DNA of 10,968 bases from an uncultured Pseudomonadota bacterium (GCA_903939665.1 CAJAHZ010000313.1:1-10968), one strand, 5' to 3'. Numbered from the stretch's first letter, positions 1 to 6,527 are shown. Notes: a model not told the origin generated them from the letters alone. Numbers and translations are program-made.

Positions 1-208
1 CAACGCTAGCCTGCGCTCGACTCTGCGCACGGCTGTAAAGCGTGTGCAAAAGGCGATTGTCGCTGGCGACAAGGCTGCTGCTCAAAGTATTTACCAAGAA
101 TCCGTCTCGGTGCTTGATCGCATCGCCGACAAGAAGATCATTCACAAGAACAAGGCTTCGCGCCATAAGAGCCGCCTGTCGGCCCAGATTAAGGCGCTTG
201 CTGCCTGA
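1..208 (+). CDS. rpsT: 30S ribosomal protein S20, 3' part
   Basis: The gene enters from the left edge. The reading frame begins at base 2 and gives 68 residues to a TGA at 206-208. S20 is normally about 87 residues, so roughly the first 20 are missing. The visible part has the family's alternating basic and helical character: an LRSTLRTAVKRVQKAI stretch, a central acidic-hydrophobic helix, then the well conserved ADKKIIHKNKASRHKSRL block and a short Ala-rich tail. S20 is a primary 16S rRNA-binding protein of the small subunit body, made of three helices. It is usually transcribed alone, and the strong hairpin ten bases after the stop fits a single-gene unit. Its promoter and any leader involved in autoregulation lie outside the window. 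Identity is near certain. Confidence 0.97.
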   Translation, partial: NASLRSTLRTAVKRVQKAIVAGDKAAAQSIYQESVSVLDRIADKKIIHKNKASRHKSRLSAQIKALAA

Positions 209-217
209 TTGCTTCTT

Positions 218-267
218 GCTGGGCAATAAAAAACGGCGCTTTTTGGCGCCGTTTTTTATTGCCCAGC
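218..267. terminator. Bidirectional intrinsic terminator between rpsT and the DUF3579 gene
   Basis: Bases 218-239 and 246-267 are perfect reverse complements: 22 base pairs around a 6-base loop. The inner core is GC-rich (ACGGCGC / GCGCCGT). It is flanked inside the stem by an A-run on the left (228-233) and a T-run on the right (252-257), so RNA from either strand ends a GC stem in a U-tract. It lies between the convergent stops of rpsT (208) and the minus-strand gene (290), as expected for a shared bidirectional terminator. Confidence 0.93.
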
Positions 268-289
268 TTTTGTCTGCTTTCAACGCAAG

Positions 290-598
290 TCAGGCTTTTT
301 TGTCCTTGCCGTCAATCGGGCAAACACCTTCGATGACCTGCAGGTCGTTGTCTTGGGCGAAGTTGAGGATGAAGCGGTAAGCCATTGGCTCGGCGTCGTA
401 GAGTTGGCCTTCGACGAAAACCGCCTTCTCGCCGTTGTACTCGCCCGGGCCGACGTAAGGGGAGTATTTCATTTTTTTTCCGGCGCCGAATGCCGACAGA
501 ACGCCGCACAGCCGTTCGGCCCAATCGCTTGGGCGGAATTTTTTTCCTTCGGTGGTCAGGCCGACGATGATGAAGGTGTTATTCGACGAAATGCTCAT
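290..598 (-). CDS. DUF3579 family protein
   Basis: A complete 102-residue soluble protein with no signal peptide or membrane segment. It begins MSISSNNTFIIVGLTTEGKKF and continues through an RPSDWAERLCG segment, a KYSPYV patch, and a charged region ending in KDKK. From memory this matches the uncharacterised DUF3579 family, which in betaproteobacteria commonly sits beside rpsT and the argF/argG genes. I cannot assign a biochemical role. The start at 598 is the only suitable ATG near the conserved N-terminus. It has no good Shine-Dalgarno: the bases just upstream read GCCGAGAC. An exact 11-base tandem duplication spans the start codon. The gene runs towards rpsT and shares its terminator. The reading frame is secure; the family name is recalled rather than searched. 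Confidence 0.82.
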   Translation of the reverse strand: MSISSNNTFIIVGLTTEGKKFRPSDWAERLCGVLSAFGAGKKMKYSPYVGPGEYNGEKAVFVEGQLYDAEPMAYRFILNFAQDNDLQVIEGVCPIDGKDKKA

Positions 599-618
599 GT
601 CTCGGCGATGTCTCGGCG
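597..618. repeat. 11-base exact tandem duplication at a start codon
   Basis: ATGTCTCGGCG occurs twice head-to-tail, at 597-607 and 608-618. On the minus strand the copy nearest the gene supplies the first two bases of the DUF3579 start codon and the GAGAC just before it. The other copy is therefore leader sequence. The repeat does not extend further on either side. Confidence 0.85.
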
Positions 619-673
619 GCGTGCGCCGTGAATTATTGTCATTGAACTTCTGCCTGGGCAGGAGACCGCTCGA

Positions 674-682
674 ATTCTAACA
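674..682 (-). promoter_or_regulatory. Possible extended -10 promoter element for the DUF3579 gene
   Basis: Read on the minus strand, these bases are TGTTAGAAT, an extended -10 pattern (TG, one base, TAGAAT). It lies about 75 bases upstream of the DUF3579 start. I see no convincing -35 hexamer at 16-18 bases. This is a weak pattern match only. Confidence 0.3.
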
Positions 683-783
683 GAAAGGCAGTATCTTCGC
701 CGACTGTTGGCTGCTCGGTCCACTTCCTTGCTACATCATGCGCGCCTTCCCTTACACCGGGCTTGCAAAAATCGCTGCTTGCC

Positions 784-812
784 TTGCATTTTGAGAATTT
801 ACTGCATATAGT
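784..812 (+). promoter_or_regulatory. Possible sigma-70 promoter for the 81-codon gene
   Basis: TTGCAT (784-789) and TATAGT (807-812) are separated by 17 bases, just upstream of the ribosome-binding site at 832-838. The -10 box matches consensus at five of six positions but the -35 box is poor. The surrounding 599-843 gap is more AT-rich than the coding sequence and contains no other recognisable gene. Confidence 0.35.
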
Positions 813-843
813 TGCTACATCTGGTTGATATAAAGGTGTTTTC

Positions 844-1089
844 ATGCAGCCTGCGCTGAGCACAAAATACGGTTTTCGCATTCGTACGCGAAACGGATCG
901 GTCGTCGACAATCTGTCGATCTTTGGCAAGGACGAGCCGGATGCTGAACGCAAGCTGCGCCAGATCTATATGGGATGTGAAATCCTTGAGGCAAAGCGTC
1001 TGGTGATTCAGGCCCCGCGCAGTGGGCCGATGACCTACGAGGATATTGTTGATCTGATCTCGGATCCGAGCGATATCAAGCAGGGCTAG
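844..1089 (+). CDS. Small conserved-looking protein of unknown function
   Basis: An 81-residue soluble protein. The start at 844 is supported by AAAGGTG at 832-838, five bases ahead. The sequence suggests a compact beta-beta-alpha-beta arrangement: YGFRIRTRNGSVVDNLSIFG forms two probable strands, then an amphipathic helix around residues 32-44 (PDAERKLRQIYMG), then a strand around EAKRLVIQ, and a C-terminal TYEDIVDLI helix. It has no signal peptide, no membrane segment and no obvious metal site; the single Cys is in the GCEIL segment. Codon use and base composition match the neighbours, so it looks like a real resident gene. It converges on the ParA-like gene, with 44 bases between the stops and no clear terminator. 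I do not recognise the family and assign no function. Confidence 0.78.
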   Translation: MQPALSTKYGFRIRTRNGSVVDNLSIFGKDEPDAERKLRQIYMGCEILEAKRLVIQAPRSGPMTYEDIVDLISDPSDIKQG

Positions 1090-1133
1090 CTCCCGTACCG
1101 TTGCAGTCCCGGGCAGTGCTTGGCTTTGCAGCG

Positions 1134-1904
1134 CTACAGGAAGCCCTGCTGTTTCAGTTCCTGGTAAAGGGCTGCGTAGTCCCGCGCCCCGGCGCTCATT
1201 GCATTGTGGCTGAAGACATCACGGTTCTGTGAAGGGCTCTCGGCGAGTGCCACATTTTCCGAAATGACCGTTTTGCAAACTTCATCCGTGTAGCGTGCGC
1301 GCAGACGGTTTTGTATGTCCTCGCTCATCTTTCGCCGGCGGGCGTAGCGCGTCAGCAGGTAGCGGCGCTCAACGCGGCGCTTGAGCACGGGTTCGAGGAT
1401 CGCCAGCGTCCGTGTCATTTGGTCCGCGGCCTGGAGTGACAGATAGTCGGTGGAGATTGGGATGAGCAGGAGATCGCAGGCAAAGATGGCGTTCAGGGCA
1501 AGAACGCCGACATAGGGGCAGCAGTCGATCAGTGTTTTCTGTGCGGCGTTGCCCGGTTTTGCCGCGTCGATTGCGTCGAGACCGGCGCGCAGCTTGTTGA
1601 GGATCGCCGGTCCTTTGCCAAAAATTGAATCGACCTTGATCAATTGCTGGTGCGACGGCACCAGCCTGCCGATACCTTCCCAGGGGATTGCCAGTTCATC
1701 AAGCCCGCGCAGATCCTGATAAAAGCCGAAAAGGCTGCGGTTGGAGTCGAGAGGTACCGATCCGTTGATTCCGCTCAGGTGACATTGGGGGTCAAGGTCG
1801 AGTAAAAGTGGCTTTCCTCCGTCACGCGCGGCGGCGGCGGCGAGGTTGAGCGTCGTCGTGGTCTTGCCGACGCCACCTTTTTGATTGAATACAGCAATTC
1901 GCAT
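1134..1904 (-). CDS. ParA/MinD-type partitioning ATPase without a visible ParB
   Basis: A 256-residue cytoplasmic P-loop ATPase. It opens MRIAVFNQKGGVGKTTTTLN, the deviant Walker A box with the signature lysine (K9) and the P-loop lysine (K14). LLLDLDPQ (Walker A') follows about 25 residues later, then IDCCPYVG (Walker B region), a PISTDYLSLQAA segment typical of ParA, and a C-terminal LAESPSQ motif. Family members form ATP-dependent dimers and position DNA, plasmids or protein complexes. No ParB, centromere-like repeat array or obvious cargo gene is seen here, so the partner is unknown. I chose the start at 1904 because the family begins immediately before this motif. The frame stays open upstream to an ATG at 2039, and 1913 and 1982 are alternatives; 1982 has an AAGGGG five bases before it. 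The start is therefore less certain than the gene. Confidence 0.88.
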   Translation of the reverse strand: MRIAVFNQKGGVGKTTTTLNLAAAAARDGGKPLLLDLDPQCHLSGINGSVPLDSNRSLFGFYQDLRGLDELAIPWEGIGRLVPSHQQLIKVDSIFGKGPAILNKLRAGLDAIDAAKPGNAAQKTLIDCCPYVGVLALNAIFACDLLLIPISTDYLSLQAADQMTRTLAILEPVLKRRVERRYLLTRYARRRKMSEDIQNRLRARYTDEVCKTVISENVALAESPSQNRDVFSHNAMSAGARDYAALYQELKQQGFL

Positions 1905-1951
1905 ATGCTGCATTGTAACGTGTTGGAAGGCTCTCGCGCACTGCTCGAGCG

Positions 1952-1979
1952 TATATACAAGCCGCTGTTTTTCACTTAA
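1952..1979 (-). promoter_or_regulatory. Possible promoter for the ParA-like gene
   Basis: On the minus strand, TTAAGT (1979-1974) is followed after 16 bases by TATATA (1957-1952). This would start transcription near 1945, about 40 bases before the ATG at 1904, and would exclude the longer reading-frame starts. The -35 match is only partial. Confidence 0.33.
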
Positions 1980-2053
1980 CATTCCACCCCTTGCATGGCC
2001 GGTGCGCAAGCCTTTGAGGCGTGCGTCCGATGCCTTCAAGTGCGGGAATACTC

Positions 2054-2071
2054 CGGCGGCGCCAGCCGCCG
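2054..2071 (+). promoter_or_regulatory. GC-rich hairpin in the argD leader
   Basis: CGGCGGC (2054-2060) and GCCGCCG (2065-2071) form a perfect 7-base-pair stem with a GCCA loop, followed by TTTCAGTTTC. It lies 33 bases before the argD start and 21 before its ribosome-binding site. It could be a weak terminator or attenuator, or a chance structure in GC-rich DNA. I see no leader peptide rich in arginine codons. Confidence 0.4.
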
Positions 2072-2104
2072 TTTCAGTTTCAGAGCCTCTACAAGGGGTA
2101 GTTT

Positions 2105-3277
2105 ATGTCTCACCTGATGAATACCTACGCCCGGTTGCCCGTTGCCTTCAGTCATGGAGACGGCAGCTGGATCACAGATACTGATGGCAAGCGCTATCTG
2201 GATGCGCTGTCGGGAATCGCCGTTTCGACCCTCGGGCACAACCACCCTAAGCTGGTCACGGCGATTGCCGCGCAGGCAGGACGTTTGCTGCACACATCGA
2301 ACCTTTACCGGATGCCGCAGCAGGAGCAACTCGCCGACAAGCTGGCGAATCTCGCCGGGATGGATGAGGTGTTTTTCTGCAACTCCGGTTGTGAAGCCAA
2401 CGAAGCGGCAATCAAGCTGGCGCGGTTTTTCGGTCACCAGAACGGAATCGATAGCCCGGCGATTATCGTCATGGAAAAAGCTTTCCACGGGCGAACCATG
2501 GCAACGCTCTCGGCGACCGGTAACCGCAAGGCACAGGCCGGTTTTGAGCCACTGGTTTCCGGTTTTGTCCGTGTGCCGTACAACGATCTTGATGCGATCC
2601 GTGCGGTTGCCGAGCATAACCACAACGTCGTTGCCGTGATGCTTGAAATTGTTCAGGGCGAAGGCGGCATCAATATCGCTGACGTCGAATTCCAGCGCGG
2701 CTTGCGTGCCTTCTGCGATGAGCGGGGCTGGTTGTTGCTGTGTGACGAAGTGCAGTGCGGGATGGGGCGTACCGGCACCTGGTTCGGCTTTCAGCACGCG
2801 GGCATCATTCCCGACGTGGCGACCTTGGCCAAGGGGTTGGGCGGCGGTGTGCCGATCGGCGCCTGCATCACGGCGGGCAAGGCAAGCGGGCTGTTCAAAC
2901 CAGGCAATCATGGTTCTACCTTCGGCGGCAATCAGTTGGCGACGACTGCTGCGCTGACCACTATCGATGTCATCGAGAGGGACGGCCTGATGGCCAATGC
3001 CGAGGCAATTGGCCGGCTGATCCGCGAGGAACTGGCGCAGGCATTGTCTGGTGTCGTCGGTGTCGTTGATATCCGTGGTCAGGGGCTGATGATCGGCATC
3101 GAACTGGATCGTCCATGCACGGAACTGGTCATGCGCGGACTTGAGGCGGGTCTGCTGATCAACGTGACGGCGGACAAGGTTGTGCGTCTGCTGCCACCGC
3201 TCACCTTTAGCGCTGACGAGGGCCGCGAGTTGGTGAATCGTCTGTCGGCGCTGATCCGCAGTTTCGTTGCGGCTTGA
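2105..3277 (+). CDS. argD: Acetylornithine aminotransferase
   Basis: A 390-residue class III PLP-dependent aminotransferase, full length for ArgD. It makes N-acetylornithine from N-acetylglutamate semialdehyde using glutamate, in the cytoplasm. Visible landmarks are NTYARLPVAFSHGDGSW at the N-terminus, the FFCNSGCEANEAAIKLAR phosphate-binding region near residue 95, FHGRT around 130, LLCDEVQCGMGRTG with the PLP-contacting aspartate D214, the AKGLGGG motif with the Schiff-base lysine K243, and HGSTFGGN near 272. The start at 2105 is favoured over the ATG at 2117 because AAGGGGT (2093-2099) is correctly spaced for the first. It heads a tight cluster, with argF ten bases beyond its stop. The close relatives GabT, AstC and ornithine aminotransferase share the fold, but the arginine gene context supports ArgD. 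Confidence 0.95.
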   Translation: MSHLMNTYARLPVAFSHGDGSWITDTDGKRYLDALSGIAVSTLGHNHPKLVTAIAAQAGRLLHTSNLYRMPQQEQLADKLANLAGMDEVFFCNSGCEANEAAIKLARFFGHQNGIDSPAIIVMEKAFHGRTMATLSATGNRKAQAGFEPLVSGFVRVPYNDLDAIRAVAEHNHNVVAVMLEIVQGEGGINIADVEFQRGLRAFCDERGWLLLCDEVQCGMGRTGTWFGFQHAGIIPDVATLAKGLGGGVPIGACITAGKASGLFKPGNHGSTFGGNQLATTAALTTIDVIERDGLMANAEAIGRLIREELAQALSGVVGVVDIRGQGLMIGIELDRPCTELVMRGLEAGLLINVTADKVVRLLPPLTFSADEGRELVNRLSALIRSFVAA

Positions 3278-3287
3278 AGGATTGCCT

Positions 3288-4211
3288 ATGACACCGGTTA
3301 AACATTTTCTACAGTTCAAGGATTTTACGCGCGAGGAGTTCGACTATCTGTTCGCGCGTTCGCGCTGGATCAAGGCGCAGTTCAAAGCCTACAAGCAATA
3401 TTGGCCGCTCACTGACCGAACGCTGGTGATGATTTTTGAAAAGGCGAGTACGCGCACGCGCCTTTCTTTCGAAGCCGGCATTCAGCAGCTCGGCGGTTCG
3501 GCGATCTACCTCAATACCCGCGACTCGCAACTCGGGCGCGGTGAGCCGGTTGAAGATGCGGCGCAGGTCATCTCGCGCATGAGTGACGTGGTGATGGTCC
3601 GCACCTTCGAGCAGGAGATCATCGAACGCTTCGCCGCCAATTCGCGTGTCCCGGTAATCAACGGCCTGACCAACGAATATCACCCCTGCCAGATTCTCGC
3701 CGATATCTTTACCTTCATCGAGCAGCGTGGGCCGATTCAGGGCAAGACGGTGGCGTGGATCGGTGATTCGAACAATGTTTGCAATACCTGGCTGCAGGCC
3801 GCTGAAGTGCTCGATTTCAATGTGCATGTGTCGACGCCGCCGGGCTACGAAGTCGAGGCCGAGCGCGCCGGTCTTTACGGCAATGATCACTTCGAGCAGT
3901 TTGAAGACCCGATGGAGGCTGCGGAGTTTGCCGATCTGGTGACGACCGATGTGTGGACCTCGATGGGTTTCGAGGCTGAAAACGACGAGCGCATGCGTGA
4001 TTTTGCCGACTGGCAGGTTGATGCCGAGATGATGCGTGCCGCTCGTCCGGAAGCCGTGTTCATGCATTGCCTTCCGGCGCATCGCGGCGAGGAAGTTTCG
4101 GCCGAAGTGATCGACGGTCCGCAGAGCGTTGTCTGGGATGAGGCGGAGAACCGCCTGCACGTACAAAAAGCGCTGATGGAGTATCTGCTCCTCGGTCGCG
4201 TCAATGTTTAA
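3288..4211 (+). CDS. argF: Ornithine carbamoyltransferase
   Basis: A 307-residue anabolic ornithine transcarbamylase that converts ornithine and carbamoyl phosphate to citrulline; family members are trimers. The carbamoyl-phosphate loop STRTR is at residues 54-58 and HPCQ at 132-135. The ornithine-binding DVWTSMG is at 221-227 and the catalytic HCLP at 260-263. The start at 3288 follows GAAGGATT (3276-3283) and gives the usual MTPVKHFLQFKDF N-terminus. An in-frame upstream start at 3267 would add seven residues inside argD and has no support. The ribosome-binding site overlaps the end of argD, suggesting coupled translation. All active-site motifs are intact. Confidence 0.97.
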   Translation: MTPVKHFLQFKDFTREEFDYLFARSRWIKAQFKAYKQYWPLTDRTLVMIFEKASTRTRLSFEAGIQQLGGSAIYLNTRDSQLGRGEPVEDAAQVISRMSDVVMVRTFEQEIIERFAANSRVPVINGLTNEYHPCQILADIFTFIEQRGPIQGKTVAWIGDSNNVCNTWLQAAEVLDFNVHVSTPPGYEVEAERAGLYGNDHFEQFEDPMEAAEFADLVTTDVWTSMGFEAENDERMRDFADWQVDAEMMRAARPEAVFMHCLPAHRGEEVSAEVIDGPQSVVWDEAENRLHVQKALMEYLLLGRVNV

Positions 4212-4229
4212 TCTTTGCAGGAAAGCATC

Positions 4230-5459
4230 ATGAGCGACATCAAGAAAGCAGTACTGGCCTATTCGGGTGGCCTCGATACCTCCGTTATTCTGAAGTGGTT
4301 GCAGGATACCTATCAGTGCGAAGTCGTTACTTTTACCGCTGATCTGGGGCAGGGTGAAGAACTTGAGCCGGCGCGCTCCAAGGCGCTGAAGTTCGGCATC
4401 AAGCCCGAGAATATCTTTATCGACGACCTGCGCGAAGAATTCGTTCGTGATTTCGTTTTTCCGATGTTCCGTGCCAACACCGTCTATGAAGGTGAGTACC
4501 TGCTCGGCACCTCGATCGCGCGACCGCTGATCGCCAAACGTCTGATCGACATCACCAATCTCACCAACGCCGATGCCATCTCGCACGGCGCTACTGGCAA
4601 GGGTAATGACCAGGTCCGTTTCGAACTCGGTGCCTATGCGCTGAAGCCCGGCATCAAGGTCATCGCCCCGTGGCGCGAATGGGATCTGCTGTCGCGCGAG
4701 AAACTGCTGGCCTATGCCGAGCAGCACGGCATTCCGGTTGAGATGAAGCACAAGGCGGGTGGCTCGCCCTACTCGATGGACGCCAATCTGCTGCATATCA
4801 GCTACGAAGGCCGTCACCTCGAAGATCCGGCAGCCGAAGCCGAGGAGTCGATGTGGCGCTGGACGGTGTCGCCGGAAGCGGCGCCGGATAAAGCCGAGTA
4901 TCTCGACCTTGAATTCGAGCAGGGCGATCTCGTTTCGATCAATGGCCAGCGTATGCCTGCGCACGAACTGCTCGCGACACTGAACCAGCTTGGCGGCAAG
5001 CACGGCATCGGTCGTCTCGATCTCGTCGAAAACCGCTACGTCGGGATGAAGTCGCGCGGCTGCTACGAAACGCCCGGTGGCACCATTTTGCTGCGCGCAC
5101 ACCGCGCCATCGAATCGATTACGCTTGATCGCGAAGTCGCCCACCTCAAGGATGATCTGATGCCGCGCTACGCCAGCCTGATTTACAACGGCTATTGGTG
5201 GAGTCCCGAGCGGCGCGCCCTGCAGACCCTGATCGACCAGACGCAGCTGTCGGTCAACGGCTGGGTCCGTCTCAAGCTCTACAAGGGCAACGTGATCATC
5301 TGTGGTCGTGATTCGAAAACCGATTCGTTGTTCGACTCGACCATTGCCACCTTCGAGGACGATGCGGGCGCTTACGACCAAAAGGATGCCGGTGGCTTTA
5401 TCAAGCTCAACGCGCTGCGCATGCGGATTGCCGCCAATCTCGCCAGCCGCAAGGGCTAA
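4230..5459 (+). CDS. argG: Argininosuccinate synthase
   Basis: A 409-residue ATP-dependent ligase that joins citrulline and aspartate to argininosuccinate through a citrullyl-AMP intermediate. Family members are homotetramers. The N-type ATP pyrophosphatase loop AYSGGLDTS is at residues 10-18. Further family blocks are visible: VVTFTADLGQGEE, the HGATGKGNDQVRFE region near residue 120, GGSPYSMDANLLHISYEG, and GIGRLDLVENRYVGMKSRG. Length is as expected. The start at 4230 is preceded by GCAGGAAAG (4218-4226); the TTG at 4215 in the same frame is not needed. It begins 18 bases after argF. Argininosuccinate lyase (argH), the next enzyme, is not in the window. Confidence 0.97.
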   Translation: MSDIKKAVLAYSGGLDTSVILKWLQDTYQCEVVTFTADLGQGEELEPARSKALKFGIKPENIFIDDLREEFVRDFVFPMFRANTVYEGEYLLGTSIARPLIAKRLIDITNLTNADAISHGATGKGNDQVRFELGAYALKPGIKVIAPWREWDLLSREKLLAYAEQHGIPVEMKHKAGGSPYSMDANLLHISYEGRHLEDPAAEAEESMWRWTVSPEAAPDKAEYLDLEFEQGDLVSINGQRMPAHELLATLNQLGGKHGIGRLDLVENRYVGMKSRGCYETPGGTILLRAHRAIESITLDREVAHLKDDLMPRYASLIYNGYWWSPERRALQTLIDQTQLSVNGWVRLKLYKGNVIICGRDSKTDSLFDSTIATFEDDAGAYDQKDAGGFIKLNALRMRIAANLASRKG

Positions 5460-5473
5460 GCGGAAACGTATTG

Positions 5474-5683
5474 ATGTTTGGATTGACAGAAGAGCAGGTT
5501 TCAGATTTCGGCATGACCTTCGGGGTCGGCGCCTTCATGCTCTTCATGTTGTTCATCATCGGCGAGATCGCGTGGAAGTCGAAGGCGGGAAAGACGGGAA
5601 CGGTCGTGCTGTTCTTCGTACTCGCTTTCGGCATGCTCGGTTTTGTCGCCAAAGCTGTGATTCAAAAGATATGGGGAATTTGA
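5474..5683 (+). CDS. DUF2788 family small membrane protein
   Basis: A 69-residue inner-membrane protein with two predicted transmembrane helices, about residues 12-33 (FGMTFGVGAFMLFMLFIIGEI) and 41-62, joined by a short basic loop, AWKSKAGK. The N-terminus is acidic and the C-terminus weakly basic. The sequence resembles the uncharacterised DUF2788 family of beta- and gammaproteobacteria, recalled from memory. No function is known to me. The start is ATG 5474; the TTG immediately before it (5471) is in frame and would add one residue. The ribosome-binding site is weak. It lies 14 bases after argG and its stop is two bases before the ppnP start, so it is very likely co-transcribed and perhaps translationally coupled. 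Confidence 0.82.
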   Translation: MFGLTEEQVSDFGMTFGVGAFMLFMLFIIGEIAWKSKAGKTGTVVLFFVLAFGMLGFVAKAVIQKIWGI

Positions 5684-5685
5684 AA

Positions 5686-6003
5686 ATGTCGCAATTTGAA
5701 AATGTCAGCGTCGTCAAGCAGGCTAATGTTTATTTTGACGGAAAATGCGTCAGTCATACCGTCCAGTTGGCCGACGGTACGAAAAAAAGCGTTGGCGTGA
5801 TTCTGCCGGCAACTCTTGTTTTCAACACCGGCGTGCCGGAAATCATGGAAGGCGTTGCCGGTTCGTGCCGCGTTCGCCTGAAAGGCGCGAGCGACTGGAC
5901 GACCTACGGTGCCGGCCAGTCCTTCAACGTTCCGGGCAATTCTTCTTTCGAGATTGAAGTTGCGGCCGGCGACGCCTATCACTACGTTTGTCATTTCGGT
6001 TAA
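5686..6003 (+). CDS. ppnP: Pyrimidine/purine nucleoside phosphorylase (DUF1255, cupin-like)
   Basis: A 105-residue small beta-rich protein of the PpnP/YaiE family. Characterised members split a broad range of nucleosides with phosphate into base and ribose-1-phosphate and have a cupin-like fold. Family features are the N-terminal FENVSVVKQANVYFDGKCVS, the central GVILPATLVFNTG and VPEIMEG segments, and the C-terminal SFNVPGNSSFEI followed by YHYVCHFG. It is about ten residues longer than the roughly 94-residue E. coli protein. The start at 5686 follows GGGGA at 5673-5676. An in-frame ATG at 5671 would add five residues but overlaps the previous gene. A much longer open frame reaching back into argG is not coding. 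A nucleoside salvage role has no obvious link to arginine synthesis. Confidence 0.92.
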   Translation: MSQFENVSVVKQANVYFDGKCVSHTVQLADGTKKSVGVILPATLVFNTGVPEIMEGVAGSCRVRLKGASDWTTYGAGQSFNVPGNSSFEIEVAAGDAYHYVCHFG

Positions 6004-6015
6004 GCGGGGGCTCTG

Positions 6016-6510
6016 ATGCCATCTTTCGATTTTTCTTCAGAAGTGGACATGGTGGCACTGAAGAATGCCATCGACTCGGCCGGTAAAAAAATCATCGGAC
6101 GCCATGATTTCAAGGGAACCAGTGCCAAGGTCGAATTGAGCGAAAAGGACAAGAGCATCACCATTTACGGTGACTCCGATTTCCAGCTCGGGCAGGTCAA
6201 GGATATTCTTTTTCCCGAGATGGAAAAGAAGGAGCCGGACTGTACCAAGCGCCTCGATGCTCAGACAGTGCAGAAAGTTTCCGGCGACAAGGTCAAGCAG
6301 GAGTTGAAGATCAAGGTCGGTATCGAAAGCGAACTGGCCAAGAAGATCGTCAAGCTGCTCAAGGATTCGAAGCTCAAGGTGCAGGCCGCTATTCAAGGCG
6401 ATGCCGTGCGCGTGACCGGTGCCAAACGCGACGTCTTGCAGGAAGCCATTGCTTTGATCAAGAAGTCGATTACCGACTTCCCGATCAAGCAAGGGAATTT
6501 TCGCGACTGA
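6016..6510 (+). CDS. yajQ: YajQ family nucleotide/cyclic di-GMP-binding protein
   Basis: A 164-residue cytoplasmic protein, full length for the family. It opens with MPSFDFSSEVDMVALKNAID, then has the GRHDFKG block, KSITIYGDSDFQLGQVKDI, a KQELKIKVGIESELAKKIVKLLK segment, and the diagnostic C-terminal end NFRD. The family has two ferredoxin-like domains. Some members bind nucleotides or nucleic acid, and the Xanthomonas homologue is a c-di-GMP effector that works with a transcription factor. Whether this one senses c-di-GMP cannot be told from sequence. The start is supported by GCGGGGG (6004-6010), five bases upstream. It is 12 bases after ppnP and is probably the last gene of the cluster, since a terminator-like hairpin follows. 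Confidence 0.95.
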   Translation: MPSFDFSSEVDMVALKNAIDSAGKKIIGRHDFKGTSAKVELSEKDKSITIYGDSDFQLGQVKDILFPEMEKKEPDCTKRLDAQTVQKVSGDKVKQELKIKVGIESELAKKIVKLLKDSKLKVQAAIQGDAVRVTGAKRDVLQEAIALIKKSITDFPIKQGNFRD

Positions 6511-6527
6511 TTTCTGTACTCCCCTCG

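Noticed and set aside
1090..1133. Terminator between the 81-codon gene and the ParA-like gene
   Set aside because: The inverted repeat around CCCGGG (1109-1114) has mismatches and no T-run, so it is not supported.
1905..2039. N-terminal extension of the ParA-like protein
   Set aside because: ParA proteins usually begin right before the P-loop and a possible promoter lies inside this stretch. It is kept as an alternative because a GGGG-type ribosome-binding site precedes the ATG at 1982.
2036..3319. A 427-codon minus-strand open frame opposite argD
   Set aside because: It mirrors argD, has no ribosome-binding site or family resemblance, and conflicts with a full-length ArgD.
3309..5381. A 690-codon open frame on the minus strand opposite argF and argG
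   Set aside because: It is antisense to two certain genes with intact catalytic motifs, and its translation is low-complexity His/Arg/Leu-rich with no family character. It is a by-product of G+C-rich codon use.
5302..6003. A 233-codon frame that would fuse argG-internal sequence and DUF2788 to PpnP
   Set aside because: Only the last 105 codons show family similarity; the upstream part overlaps argG and DUF2788 out of frame.
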